The position numbers and the translations under genes are program-made. Below, piece after piece: positions 1-7,820 of a stretch of 37,534 nucleotides of DNA. The notes under the pieces are model-generated. The model was not told the origin of the DNA and made no database searches. It saw only the letters and a list, made by a program, of their open reading frames with translations. The DNA lies in NCBI GenBank assembly GCA_024400755.1, contig JAKSMG010000016.1, positions 1 through 37,534 of the forward strand. Direction: 5' to 3'. How positions within the stretch are numbered: the stretch's first letter is position 1; every line of letters begins with the position of its first letter. Source of the DNA: Bacteroidales bacterium (lineage in GTDB: Bacteria; Bacteroidota; Bacteroidia; Bacteroidales; WCHB1-69).

Positions 1-140
1 AAAACAACATCACTATTACTCCCACCACTAATGGAAACCGCGATGTTTTCATGTGTTGACAAAACATGGCGTGCTTTTGCTATACTATCAAACATCGTCA
101 TGTTTCCATGCGCTTTACTCAATAATTCCTCGAATGTCAT
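1..140 (-). CDS. PP-loop / PAPS reductase-like protein, 5' part only
   Basis: The window edge cuts this gene after 46 codons. It starts at ATG 140 behind a GGAGGA ribosome site at 147-152 and reads MTFEELLSKAHGNMTMFDS and onward to a PP-loop motif, ISGGSNSD, at about residues 38-45. Phage proteins of the phosphoadenosine phosphosulfate reductase/ATP pyrophosphatase group (also DndC-like) carry SGGxDS in this position and bind ATP there. Here the usual Asp is Asn, so the nucleotide site may be altered. The gene follows the primase-helicase by 29 nt and is probably in the same leftward operon. The reaction it performs in phages is not settled; the call rests on the motif and N-terminal layout only. 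Confidence 0.65.
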   Translation of the reverse strand, partial: MTFEELLSKAHGNMTMFDSIAKARHVLSTHENIAVSISGGSNSDVV

Positions 141-169
141 GTTGTGTTCCTCCGTTGTGAATAATTATA

Positions 170-2080
170 TCACGCGTCAATTTCTTTTCGCTTGAATACC
201 TTGTAAACCTTGCCGTCAATTCGCTTTTGCCCAACCTCGACACCGTAATATTTCGTGATTTGCTTTGAAAACTCGATGTTTGACATCGGCGTGAAATTGT
301 TCTCGGCGCAAAATACTTGATATTGCATGTAAATGTCTTTTGTTGGTTGTCCGTTTATCTCCGACAATTGCAAATCCTCGAAAAACATCAAAACGGGATT
401 GTTGTTTTTCTCGAATTCCTGCAATTCCTTTTCAACCTTTGATGAACCCGTGAATCGTCTTGTTTCCAATACGCGGCGCAATCCTGCAATTCCGATTTGA
501 ATCAAATATTGCATGGATTCCTCGGTTCTCAATTTGTATTTGATGTATGGATCGAAATCGGGATCGTTGGAACTGAATGTCGCGTCAAATGGGATGATAA
601 TCAATCGGTCGATGATCGCGTCCGATGATTTGGATTTTCCAATTCGCGGGATGTCGTTTGCGCTCAACAATACTTTGCAATATGGATTGAAAAAAAACTC
701 CGTTTGCCCTTTGAATTCTCCTCGGATTCTATCTCCCGACACAACCTTTTTGAATATTGCCGCGGTTCCTCCGTCGATGTATGCGTCGCCGATGTCGTCA
801 CCGATGTTCGCCAATTTGTTGAACATGGAGGCAGGCGAAAAGCGATTTCCGAATTCGGACAAATCCAACGATGAACAATTTCGTTCTCCCAACAACTCTT
901 TGATTATGTCCAAATATGTGGATTTTCCGTTTGATTTGTTACCGACCAACACGAAACATTTTCTCAATTCGTTTCGCTTAAAAAAGCAATAACCGACGCA
1001 TTCCTCCAACAATGCGCGAATCTCTTTGTCGCCGCATGCCAATTTGTCCAATGTCTTGTCCGTTTTATCGTAATATGCACCCTCGATGAAATCATGATCA
1101 ATCTTGTTGGTGACAACAATCGATGGATTGAAATCAATCAATGTGTTGGTGTTCAAATTATAAATGCCGTTACGAAACGCGATATATTCGGCGGGCGCAA
1201 TTGGTGTGTCACCCTCGACCAACAAATCGATGTATGCCAACACCTCCGATCGCTTTTGTTTGTTCAATGTTGGGATGTGGCGAATCATGTCCGTTTCAAT
1301 GAAATTGTAACCGTCGGAATATACTCCGTCACGGTAAACATGCAAACGACCATTTATTTTGATGATGTTGTGTTGTGCGATGAGGAATCGGGCGAACACA
1401 TCGAACAAAAATGTTTTGCCATCAAAAAAGATTGGAGCATTGAACGATTCGTCCCTCATGATGGTGTTCAATTCGGAATCGGACAACGGATTTTCCAAAA
1501 CATAATCATTGATGATTGTCAATGTTTCGCGGCATTCGTCCACGTTCAATCCTGCATTTTGTAATGTCAATATATAGTTGAACATCGATTGATTGCGTCC
1601 GTCACCCTCCGACATGTTGGTGAAATCGATTGATGATTTCACGGGAAACAACCATTTTGGAATTGTGTCGTATTCCTCGCCGTCCAATATGTCGTATATG
1701 ATCTCACGTTCTTTGCCATCGATTTTCAAAACCTCATATGAATTTTTTGTTCCAACCTTGAAATCCGCCGTCAATCCACATGCAATTTTTGTGTGAGTTT
1801 TGCAACCCTCGACGCCGTCGTTGCGGAACAAAAAATGTTTGCCGCGGGTTGTTGCATAAACACGGCATTTGATGTTCATGTCATCGACGATGTCCAATAA
1901 TATTTCCGATTGCTCCGCGTCGTCAATATCAACCAACACGGTGTCGTTTGCCAATATTCCCGCGAATCCTGCATTCCCTTTGATTTCATCATATGTTTTG
2001 AGATCGGTTCGATTCTTGAATGGTTCCGACGCCTGCTTGCCGTTTGTTTTGATATATCCTCGAAAAAAATTTGTTGCCAT
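170..2080 (-). CDS. Phage primase-helicase (Prim-Pol + D5/SF3 helicase)
   Basis: A 636-aa protein likely to prime and unwind DNA at phage replication forks. The N-terminal part looks like an archaeo-eukaryotic Prim-Pol domain: acidic pair in VLVDIDD (about residues 51-53), then GKHFLF (His about 82). A PriCT-like helical stretch follows around 180-215. The C-terminal part is an SF3/D5 helicase: Walker A GNKSNGKST (about 380-388), Walker B IGDDIGD (about 426-432) and sensor LLSANDIP (about 471-478). I start it at ATG 2080, which has AGAGG 7 nt upstream, and not at the TTG 15 nt earlier. It is downstream of the DNA polymerase and zinc-ribbon genes in the early operon. Confidence 0.93.
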   Translation of the reverse strand: MATNFFRGYIKTNGKQASEPFKNRTDLKTYDEIKGNAGFAGILANDTVLVDIDDAEQSEILLDIVDDMNIKCRVYATTRGKHFLFRNDGVEGCKTHTKIACGLTADFKVGTKNSYEVLKIDGKEREIIYDILDGEEYDTIPKWLFPVKSSIDFTNMSEGDGRNQSMFNYILTLQNAGLNVDECRETLTIINDYVLENPLSDSELNTIMRDESFNAPIFFDGKTFLFDVFARFLIAQHNIIKINGRLHVYRDGVYSDGYNFIETDMIRHIPTLNKQKRSEVLAYIDLLVEGDTPIAPAEYIAFRNGIYNLNTNTLIDFNPSIVVTNKIDHDFIEGAYYDKTDKTLDKLACGDKEIRALLEECVGYCFFKRNELRKCFVLVGNKSNGKSTYLDIIKELLGERNCSSLDLSEFGNRFSPASMFNKLANIGDDIGDAYIDGGTAAIFKKVVSGDRIRGEFKGQTEFFFNPYCKVLLSANDIPRIGKSKSSDAIIDRLIIIPFDATFSSNDPDFDPYIKYKLRTEESMQYLIQIGIAGLRRVLETRRFTGSSKVEKELQEFEKNNNPVLMFFEDLQLSEINGQPTKDIYMQYQVFCAENNFTPMSNIEFSKQITKYYGVEVGQKRIDGKVYKVFKRKEIDA

Positions 2081-2091
2081 GTGGTTTCCTC

Positions 2092-2493
2092 TCAATCCAA
2101 TTCAATGATGATGTTCGTTTGTGTGACATGGTATGTTTCCTCATATCGGCTTTTTTTGCGAATCGAACATTTCAATCCGTGTTCCTGCAATTCCTTTAAT
2201 ATTTCCGATTCACCCAAACGTTTATATGTTTTCGTCGAAATGACGGTGTTCCCGTATTCCCTCAACGAATAAAACACATATGGTTTCAATCTCAACGATG
2301 TTGGATGAACCTCCGAACATCGTTTCAAATCGCATGATCGACGCATTCCGTTGATCAATCGTCCCGTCGATGTGCGGATGACATTTCCACAATCACATTT
2401 GCATGTCCACAATCCGCGCCCCGCATATTCTTGAACGGTTAAAAACCCGAATCGTTGATTTTTCAAATCATTTTTTGGTTTGTTGTTGCCCAT
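2092..2493 (-). CDS. Small zinc-ribbon, DNA-binding-like protein
   Basis: 133 aa, starting at ATG 2493 with GGAGGTGG 7 nt upstream; this is preferred to an upstream in-frame codon that lies before the ribosome site. The N-terminal half has the pattern G-x-LTV...WTCKCDCGN...G-x-x-x-SC, which resembles the Cys-rich segment found at the N terminus of many phage AP2/HNH-type proteins. The last pair is C-x-x-x-x-C (CDLKRC) and not the usual CGC. No HNH or AP2 core is visible in the C-terminal half, which is basic (KCSIRKKSRYEE). It sits 25 nt after the DNA polymerase gene and 11 nt before the primase-helicase start. Metal and DNA binding are inferred. Confidence 0.7.
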   Translation of the reverse strand: MGNNKPKNDLKNQRFGFLTVQEYAGRGLWTCKCDCGNVIRTSTGRLINGMRRSCDLKRCSEVHPTSLRLKPYVFYSLREYGNTVISTKTYKRLGESEILKELQEHGLKCSIRKKSRYEETYHVTQTNIIIELD

Positions 2494-2518
2494 TCGTACC
2501 ACCTCCAATTTTTTTATA

Positions 2519-4267
2519 TTATACAATTGCGAATTTCTTTGCCAATCGCTTTTTCGCTAAATTTATGTACCATGTTTTGTCCACATTGCCCGAACACTTT
2601 TTGCCCTCGATGTTGGAATTATCAATGAAACACGAATCGGGCGAATCGGCGAATTGTTCGGGATTTTTGCCCTCTTTTGCTTTGAACAATGCTCCGTCCC
2701 TCCAATCCAATGAGGCGAACACGCGGAATGTCTTTTCATCCAATCGTTCACCGTTGTGCATGGCGTGTGAATAATTGCCTTGAATGCGATATATTTTTTG
2801 AAATTGAATCAAATCATCACATTCATTGATTGTTTTCTCAACGGGCGTTCCGTTGCATATTCTCTCGACGATCGCACGATTGACAATCGGCAAATCATAA
2901 TCGATGGATGATTGTTCCTTGACATATGCGCCCTTGCGCTCGAATTTTCCATTCTCGAAACGGAACACATAATTGTTGACATCCCCTTGCCACATTTCGT
3001 CGATGATGTCAAATGCCAAATTCATTCCCGTGCGCTTTTCCCACTCGAAACAAATGTCGTCGATGATGTCGAATTCCTCTTGCGATTCACCAATTTGGAG
3101 GATGATTCCGTCGGTGTTGGATTGGATGATCTCACAATGTCCGTCCAATTTTTCGAGCAAATCGAGCAACAACAATTGACCATTTATGCACACTTCGTGA
3201 TTGCGTCGCGGATCGTATGCGTCGGAATACTTGTCACCCGACACACCGAACATCGCGTTGATAATGATTTTGAATGGTGCTTGTTCTTTTTTCTTGCCTG
3301 CCTTTTTCAATGCCAATCTCATGTCGCGGATTTCGCGGAATAATTCGGGTTTCGTGACAGAACGGGACAACAATCCATAAACGATCATCAATGCGGGATA
3401 ATATGATTCAACATCGACGTGAATCAACACGCCTTTTCGATGAATTGGTGTTGCGTTCAATTCCTTGATGATTCGTCCTTTTGATTTGCGCTCCGTGATG
3501 GTTCCAATCGCTCCATGTATGCCGCCCAAACCGAACGAATGTGGCACGCCGTTGATGTATGTTATCAACGAATCACCGTTTTTGTAATTGTCGGGATTTT
3601 TGAACCAATCCCACACGAATTTGTATTTATTCAATTGAATGGTTGGAACAAATGAAATGTCCCATTCGTCGTCGTATTCTTGACGAACACATTCAAGAAC
3701 CGCCGCCGTCAATTGCGCTTTTGTTTTGCCCATGAACGACAATGGCAATTTGAATGTCTTGATGACCGCCAAATGTGCGTCAAAATCCGCCTTTGTTTGG
3801 AAAAATGTTTCGATTGTTTCGCGGACGTCGTGTTTGCAATAAAAAACCATTCGTTCGATTTCCTCCGATGTCAATCGGCGATCGATGTCAAATGAAACGG
3901 TCGTTTCGCGGATGTCGTGTCCCAAAAACGCCTCAATTTGTTTCAATGAACGTGTGGTTGTTTGCACATCATATATTATCAACGGGATTGTTTTCATCAA
4001 TCGCGAGAACATCCCGCCGTTCTTTTTCTGTTTAATGATAAATTGTGAAATGTCATATGGATTCAATTCACAAATGATCCCTTTCAAAATCCATTGGTCA
4101 TAACCGCGCATGTTGTAACCGCACCATATGTGTTTTTTGTGGTTGTTGTAAAAATCCTCCAACGCCTGCGCGTCATTCACGATGACATGTTCTTGTTTGG
4201 TTTGTGGTTCGTTGATAACGACCAACCAATCATATTTCGTGACCTCAAAATCCAAAAATAAAAGCAT
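2519..4267 (-). CDS. Family B DNA polymerase with 3'-5' exonuclease
   Basis: 582-aa replicative polymerase. Exonuclease motifs are visible at the N terminus: ExoI LDFE (Asp6, Glu8), ExoII GYNMRGYD (Asn52, Asp57) and ExoIII YCKHD (Tyr143, Asp147). Polymerase motifs follow: motif A HVDVESYYP (about 283-291), motif B KIIINAMFG (about 333-341) and motif C SNTDG (about 383-387), where the usual YGDTD is SNTDG. The protein is short for family B and I see no protein-priming insertions. ATG 4267 has GGAGG 8 nt upstream; the TTG at 4273 is too close to that site. A terminator and a possible promoter separate it from the DUF669 gene upstream, so it may be transcribed partly on its own. Confidence 0.9.
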   Translation of the reverse strand: MLLFLDFEVTKYDWLVVINEPQTKQEHVIVNDAQALEDFYNNHKKHIWCGYNMRGYDQWILKGIICELNPYDISQFIIKQKKNGGMFSRLMKTIPLIIYDVQTTTRSLKQIEAFLGHDIRETTVSFDIDRRLTSEEIERMVFYCKHDVRETIETFFQTKADFDAHLAVIKTFKLPLSFMGKTKAQLTAAVLECVRQEYDDEWDISFVPTIQLNKYKFVWDWFKNPDNYKNGDSLITYINGVPHSFGLGGIHGAIGTITERKSKGRIIKELNATPIHRKGVLIHVDVESYYPALMIVYGLLSRSVTKPELFREIRDMRLALKKAGKKKEQAPFKIIINAMFGVSGDKYSDAYDPRRNHEVCINGQLLLLDLLEKLDGHCEIIQSNTDGIILQIGESQEEFDIIDDICFEWEKRTGMNLAFDIIDEMWQGDVNNYVFRFENGKFERKGAYVKEQSSIDYDLPIVNRAIVERICNGTPVEKTINECDDLIQFQKIYRIQGNYSHAMHNGERLDEKTFRVFASLDWRDGALFKAKEGKNPEQFADSPDSCFIDNSNIEGKKCSGNVDKTWYINLAKKRLAKKFAIV

Positions 4268-4304
4268 GCTCAATGCCTCCCGTTGTACGTCATCACATTA
4301 TCGT

Positions 4305-4333
4305 GTATAATATAATAAAATATTTGTTGTCAT
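4305..4333 (-). promoter_or_regulatory. Possible sigma70-type promoter for the polymerase gene
   Basis: On the minus strand ATGACA (4333-4328) and TTATAC (4310-4305) are 17 nt apart in AT-rich DNA, about 40 nt before the polymerase start. It lies just downstream of the terminator at 4401-4435, which makes a fresh start plausible. The -10 box is poor, so this is tentative. Confidence 0.4.
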
Positions 4334-4354
4334 ATATTGTCTTTCCTTATGTAC

Positions 4355-4392
4355 TGAAACCGCGTGTTGCCCTCCCGCAATGCGCGGTTTCA
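4355..4392. repeat. Long inverted repeat in the DUF669-polymerase gap
   Basis: Arms TGAAACCGCG (4355-4364) and CGCGGTTTCA (4383-4392) match perfectly. Inside them is a second pair, TTGC/GCAA (4367-4370 and 4377-4380), around CCTCCC. In a plus-strand RNA the two bases between the stems could form G-U pairs, giving one 16-bp stem. No T-run follows on either strand, so it is not an ordinary terminator. It could be an operator, a replication signal or an RNA processing site. Confidence 0.6.
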
Positions 4393-4400
4393 ATATATAA

Positions 4401-4435
4401 AGAAAAAACGCGACGGGCGACAAACCCGCCACGTT
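4401..4435 (-). terminator. Rho-independent terminator after the DUF669 gene
   Basis: On the minus strand an 11-bp stem (4435-4425 with 4417-4407, two G-U pairs) closes a 7-nt loop and is followed by a run of T (4408-4403, then CTTT). It starts about 20 nt after the DUF669 stop codon and would reduce read-through into the polymerase gene. Confidence 0.75.
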
Positions 4436-4455
4436 CTTTGATTGTTATTTGGAAA

Positions 4456-4917
4456 TTACTCGGTTTCGAAAACGTCGGTGATCTCAAATGTCTTGAATCC
4501 CTTTGATGTTTCGCCGTACTTGACCGCATATTCCAATGTTCCGATTGCCTCGGCAACGTCCATCACCAATTGTTCATATTGCTTGTATGTCTTAAACTTG
4601 ACATCCAATCCCGAATCCAACGAACGCAAAAATTCATTTGCGATGTGAATTTGAAAACCCTGCTCAATGACTTGATTCATGAACAAACGTGAATTCTTGT
4701 AATCACCGTTTAGGATCTTGAACCAACATGTCAACATTGGTTTCTTTGATTTTGAAACGCCCAATTCCAATTTGTCGATTGAAACCTCATAATCACCCAA
4801 TGGAACCTCTTTGAAATCACCGTTCCCACCCTCGCCGTTCTCGGCATTCTCAATGTCGGACAACAATCCGTCCAAATCCATTTCATCATCGAATCTTGAA
4901 AAATCAAAATCGCTCAT
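4456..4917 (-). CDS. DUF669 family protein (ssDNA-binding-like)
   Basis: 153 aa, starting at ATG 4917 with GGAGG 8 nt upstream. The acidic N terminus (MSDFDFSRFDDEMDLDG) is followed by the family core: VPLGDYEVSIDKLELG, then KSKKPMLTCWFKIL, then RLFMNQVI and IANEFLRSL. DUF669 proteins usually lie beside Sak4-type ATPases, nucleases and polymerases in phage replication modules, as here, and are thought to act like single-strand binding proteins; this role is inferred from context and family knowledge. The C terminus ends FEITDVFETE, acidic with aromatic residues. It is the last gene before a terminator. Confidence 0.85.
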   Translation of the reverse strand: MSDFDFSRFDDEMDLDGLLSDIENAENGEGGNGDFKEVPLGDYEVSIDKLELGVSKSKKPMLTCWFKILNGDYKNSRLFMNQVIEQGFQIHIANEFLRSLDSGLDVKFKTYKQYEQLVMDVAEAIGTLEYAVKYGETSKGFKTFEITDVFETE

Positions 4918-4935
4918 GCTTGTTTCCTCCAAAAA

Positions 4936-5013
4936 TTATTTTTTCTTATTTGCAATTGTAATCACAACCAATGTGATACAAATTATTGCCGTGATCAAAA
5001 CTGAATTACTCAT
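4936..5013 (-). CDS. 25-aa single-span membrane peptide
   Basis: A tiny ORF filling the gap between the nuclease-ATPase fusion and the DUF669 gene. ATG 5013 has a clear GGAGG 7 nt upstream, which is the main reason to believe it is translated. The peptide is MSNSVLITAIICITLVVITI followed by ANKKK: one hydrophobic helix of about 18 residues with a positively charged tail, which predicts a small inner-membrane protein with the lysines in the cytoplasm. Function unknown. Confidence 0.6.
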   Translation of the reverse strand: MSNSVLITAIICITLVVITIANKKK

Positions 5014-5027
5014 TTTCACACCTCCAA

Positions 5028-6770
5028 TCATTCGCGAACCTTGCGACGACGACGTGTTGTTGGTGTTGCGTCCGCGGTTTCCATTGGTGTTGGTGCCGTT
5101 GGAATGTCACCCGTTGCAAATGGCAAATCATCATCGGTCAATTCGAATGGCGGTTCCATTGCCTCGGTTGCGATCGGCGGTTCAACCGTCTTTTCCTGCT
5201 CCTCGACTTTTGGTTCCTCCGCCTTTGCCGCACGTCCTTGACGTTTTGGTTTCTCGACGTTTGTCACCTTGCCGCCGTACAAATCCAAAATTGCCTCCAT
5301 TGTGCATGGAATCTCAACGTTTGAGATATTCAAACGACCTCCGCCGAATGTCACCTCATCCGCCTTGAATGATAATGTTCGAACGCCGTTGTCGTTGCAT
5401 ACTCTCGCCACGAAATCAACCATTCCCGCAATTTTCAACGCCGCTTTTGGTTGGATATTTGGTCGAATTGATGTGATTTTGTCGCCCGATCTCTTTGTGA
5501 AATCCGATGTGGTGTCCTCATGAGAAATCAAAATGAGATTTTCATAATTCAACCCGAAAAATCTCTTTATTGTTGACAAAAACTCCAAACGCACCTTGTC
5601 CCATGCTCGATATGAATCGTCGGATTCGTGCGTGATGTTCAATTTCTCGTACATATACAAACGACATGATTCGTATGTGTCCTCTAACAAATCAACAACA
5701 ATTGTTTTGAAATCGTTTCCGCCCTTTTCCAATTCGGTGATTGTTTCCTTGAATGTTTCCCACGCCAATTTTGTTTTGGTCAAACGTCCCTCAACGGAAA
5801 CCTCATTTTTGATGTCAATGTGTGGCGGAATACCGTCGGGCAATTGTGTGTAATTGCCATCACTTGACAACAACAACATGTCGGGAAACATGTTCGCCAA
5901 ATAGGTTTTGCCGCTAAACGGCGCACCGTAAAACCACATTTTGCGCTTAACGATTGCATTGTTCGGGATTCTCTCATTTTTAGGTAAATTCATGTTTGTG
6001 TCCTCCTGCTTAAAAATATTAAAATCGTTGTCGTTTAGACAATAATCTTTGAAATCGCACCAATCGCACAATCGCGATTCGGTTTTTGGATAATCGGTCG
6101 ATTCGACCAAATGTTTTGTGTCGGTCAAAAACTCAATGACCTTTGTTGGATCGTAATCAATGAACGAAACCGTGATTGATTTTTTCTCCAACTCCGATTT
6201 GATTCGGTTTCGGAATTCGAATGTCGTTTCATCCCTCGGATTCGATTTGTTCTTGTATTTCATGCGGATTTGTGTTTTCGGAATGAATACAAATGCCAAA
6301 TTTCGAATCTTTTTGTCGGGATTCAATTTCTCGAAATAATACTTGTACAAATGCAATTGTCCCGATTCCAAATAATTGTCGATGTTGTTCGAATACTTGA
6401 AATCGTACAAATCAAACTCATTTTCGTTCCCCGTCGGTGCCAAATAATCGATAAAACCTTTGAAATCATCATTGGAAATCTCAATTTCGTGCAACCCGTC
6501 GGGCGGCAATGCCTCGATGACTTTTGGAATCCAATGTTCCAATTTGATTTGCTCCTCGATCATCGCGTCGGTCACGATTGGGAATGCGTTCAAATACTCG
6601 GCAATTCCTGCCGCAACGCCTTGTTCAATCCCCGTGTGCAACGCATGCCCCAACACCAACGCATTGGTGACATCGTCGGCAGGCAACGTTTGCCATTCCT
6701 CGATGTACTTCAATTTGAATTGGAATGGACATTTTTTGAATGTACCAATTCGGCTATAACTCACTTGCAT
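5028..6770 (-). CDS. PD-(D/E)XK (Cas4/RecB-like) nuclease fused to Sak4-like ATPase
   Basis: 580-aa fusion of two proteins that phages usually encode separately. Residues 1-259 are a Cas4/RecB-type nuclease: Cys14, GHALH (His45), FKGFID (Asp108), YDFK (Asp123, Lys125), SGQLHLY (Gln138), and C235-x2-C238-x5-C244, which with Cys14 could hold an Fe-S cluster. Residues 260-580 are a RecA-fold Sak4-like recombination ATPase: Walker A YGAPFSGKT (281-289), Walker B TIVVDLLED (about 356-363), LILISHED (412-419), and a charged tail with DDDLPF and RRRRK. Start ATG 6770 has GGAGG 9 nt upstream and overlaps the previous gene by 17 nt. At the joint an AGGAGG lies 8 nt before in-frame ATG 5993, so the ATPase may also be made alone. 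Confidence 0.88.
   Translation of the reverse strand: MQVSYSRIGTFKKCPFQFKLKYIEEWQTLPADDVTNALVLGHALHTGIEQGVAAGIAEYLNAFPIVTDAMIEEQIKLEHWIPKVIEALPPDGLHEIEISNDDFKGFIDYLAPTGNENEFDLYDFKYSNNIDNYLESGQLHLYKYYFEKLNPDKKIRNLAFVFIPKTQIRMKYKNKSNPRDETTFEFRNRIKSELEKKSITVSFIDYDPTKVIEFLTDTKHLVESTDYPKTESRLCDWCDFKDYCLNDNDFNIFKQEDTNMNLPKNERIPNNAIVKRKMWFYGAPFSGKTYLANMFPDMLLLSSDGNYTQLPDGIPPHIDIKNEVSVEGRLTKTKLAWETFKETITELEKGGNDFKTIVVDLLEDTYESCRLYMYEKLNITHESDDSYRAWDKVRLEFLSTIKRFFGLNYENLILISHEDTTSDFTKRSGDKITSIRPNIQPKAALKIAGMVDFVARVCNDNGVRTLSFKADEVTFGGGRLNISNVEIPCTMEAILDLYGGKVTNVEKPKRQGRAAKAEEPKVEEQEKTVEPPIATEAMEPPFELTDDDLPFATGDIPTAPTPMETADATPTTRRRRKVRE
5991..6007 (-). promoter_or_regulatory. Internal ribosome site and start at the nuclease/Sak4 joint
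   Basis: Inside the fusion ORF the minus strand reads AGGAGGACACAAACATG (6007-5991). The spacing of 8 nt is the same as at real starts in this window. The ATG begins the Sak4-like part (MNLPKNERIPN...), exactly where a stand-alone protein of that family would start. It would yield a 321-aa ATPase from 5028-5993. Confidence 0.7.
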
Positions 6771-6945
6771 TGTCGTTGCCCTCCGTGATCTCCTCAATTT
6801 TGAGAATATCGCAATTCGGATGTCCCAAATTGAATTCATAACGGGCGGACAATTCGTTGTGCGTTTCGACATGCTCAATCAATATATTTCCGCGCCCGTC
6901 GTTGTACTTGATTTTGAATTTCTTATACTTCGGTTTTTTTATCAC
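6754..6945 (-). CDS. Small basic hypothetical protein (GTG start)
   Basis: 63 aa. It starts at GTG 6945, which overlaps the stop of the VRR-NUC gene as GTGA, with AGGAGG 7 nt upstream. The sequence MIKKPKYKKFKIKYNDGRGN is Lys-rich at the N terminus and ends acidic (IEEITEGNDNASEL). It overlaps the start of the nuclease-ATPase fusion by 17 nt, so the three genes are likely translationally coupled. No domain recognised; a small nucleic-acid-associated protein is possible but not shown. Confidence 0.75.
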   Translation of the reverse strand: MIKKPKYKKFKIKYNDGRGNILIEHVETHNELSARYEFNLGHPNCDILKIEEITEGNDNASEL

Positions 6946-7292
6946 GTTTTTTCCTCCTCTCGATCAAATTCAAATTGCATTCCGACCGCCTCGGCGTGAT
7001 TGCCATCAAACAAACATTGAATCAAATCTTTGAACAAATCCCATTGGTCGGGATATATGATGATCGCGATTCCCTCCGATTCTCGAATCTTGTTGCGGTT
7101 CCAAATCTGTAATTCGGACGGATGACCGTTTGACGCCTTGACCTCGATTGCCACAAAATATCCATTGACATTCGCGAGAATGTCGGGAACACCCGATTTT
7201 GTCATTCGGTTTGCAAAATATTTCACGAACCAACAATCGTTGTCGTTGAGATATTTTTTGATTTTGTTCTCAAAATTCTTTTCCGCCGCCAT
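6942..7292 (-). CDS. VRR-NUC domain nuclease
   Basis: 116 aa. The pattern E-x-x-I-x-x-YL, then WFVKYFANRMTKSGVPDIL, then YFVAIEVKASNG and PSELQ matches the stand-alone phage VRR-NUC fold, a PD-(D/E)XK-type nuclease: GVPD gives the Asp and IEVKA the E-x-K. These enzymes are linked with resolving branched DNA or helping recombination in phage replication modules. ATG 7292 begins 3 nt before the stop of the upstream gene ends, and its ribosome site is weak, so coupling is likely. It lies directly upstream of the small basic gene and the recombination fusion. Confidence 0.9.
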   Translation of the reverse strand: MAAEKNFENKIKKYLNDNDCWFVKYFANRMTKSGVPDILANVNGYFVAIEVKASNGHPSELQIWNRNKIRESEGIAIIIYPDQWDLFKDLIQCLFDGNHAEAVGMQFEFDREEEKT

Positions 7293-7294
7293 AA

Positions 7295-7558
7295 TCAATC
7301 CCAACCGCCGCAACCGCAATAATATTCATCATTGTTTTTGGTTGGACGATAATTGAAAAAAGGCAAACTCCATCGCGATGTTGTTTCCTTGCTACAATAG
7401 GAACATTTCGCAATTCGTCCCTCCAAACCGTCCGTTCCCTCGCATTCTTTTTCGATTGCCATCGAATTGACGTCGGGAGCGCAAATCACACAACATGGTT
7501 TGCCCGTGTTGGTTGTCGCATTTGCAACATGTCCGCATTTCATCAAATATTTTCTCAT
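7295..7558 (-). CDS. Small Cys-rich (zinc-finger-like) hypothetical protein
   Basis: 87 aa from ATG 7558, with AAAGGA about 7 nt upstream; the earlier in-frame ATG would overlap the previous gene more deeply without a ribosome site. It has three Cys clusters: MKCGHVANAT, PCCVIC, and CSYC with a terminal YYCGCGGWD. The spacing suggests one or two zinc-bound knuckles. The ribosome site lies inside the end of the upstream coiled-coil gene and its stop overlaps the VRR-NUC start region, so it is part of the early operon. Function unknown; similar Cys-rich proteins are common in Firmicutes phage early regions. Confidence 0.75.
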   Translation of the reverse strand: MRKYLMKCGHVANATTNTGKPCCVICAPDVNSMAIEKECEGTDGLEGRIAKCSYCSKETTSRWSLPFFNYRPTKNNDEYYCGCGGWD

Positions 7559-7559
7559 G

Positions 7560-7820
7560 CTAATTTCCTTTCGTTTGTTCTTTTTGACTTTCGAAATGTG
7601 TTTTGAAAATCTCGGTTTCCGCTTTTGTGTCGGTTTCAACCTTTGCCAAAACCGCTTGTTTGGATGATTTGACCTCCGCCAAAATATCCTCTTTTGTGGT
7701 TCGCAAATCTGTTTTCAAATCCGTGACCGTTTGTTTTTGGTTCCCGCTTGAAATCGTACTCACGACGATGTAATTCAACGCCGCCTCCGCGATCCCTTGC
7801 CACAATGCCGCCGCGTCCAT
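7560..7820 (-). CDS. Small coiled-coil hypothetical protein
   Basis: 86 aa. ATG 7820 follows the SNF2 stop codon with no gap (TGAATG), with AAGGA 10 nt upstream. The N terminus is mildly hydrophobic (MDAAALWQGIAEAALNYIVV); residues 30-80 are charged and helical (TDLKTDLRTTKEDILAEVKS), which predicts a coiled coil. It could anchor loosely at the membrane, but the hydrophobic part is short and contains charges. No family recognised. Confidence 0.7.
   Translation of the reverse strand: MDAAALWQGIAEAALNYIVVSTISSGNQKQTVTDLKTDLRTTKEDILAEVKSSKQAVLAKVETDTKAETEIFKTHFESQKEQTKGN

Noticed and set aside
513-2272. Several plus-strand ORFs of 67-159 codons
   Set aside because: They are antisense shadows of the primase-helicase and zinc-ribbon genes, without ribosome sites and with unnatural composition.
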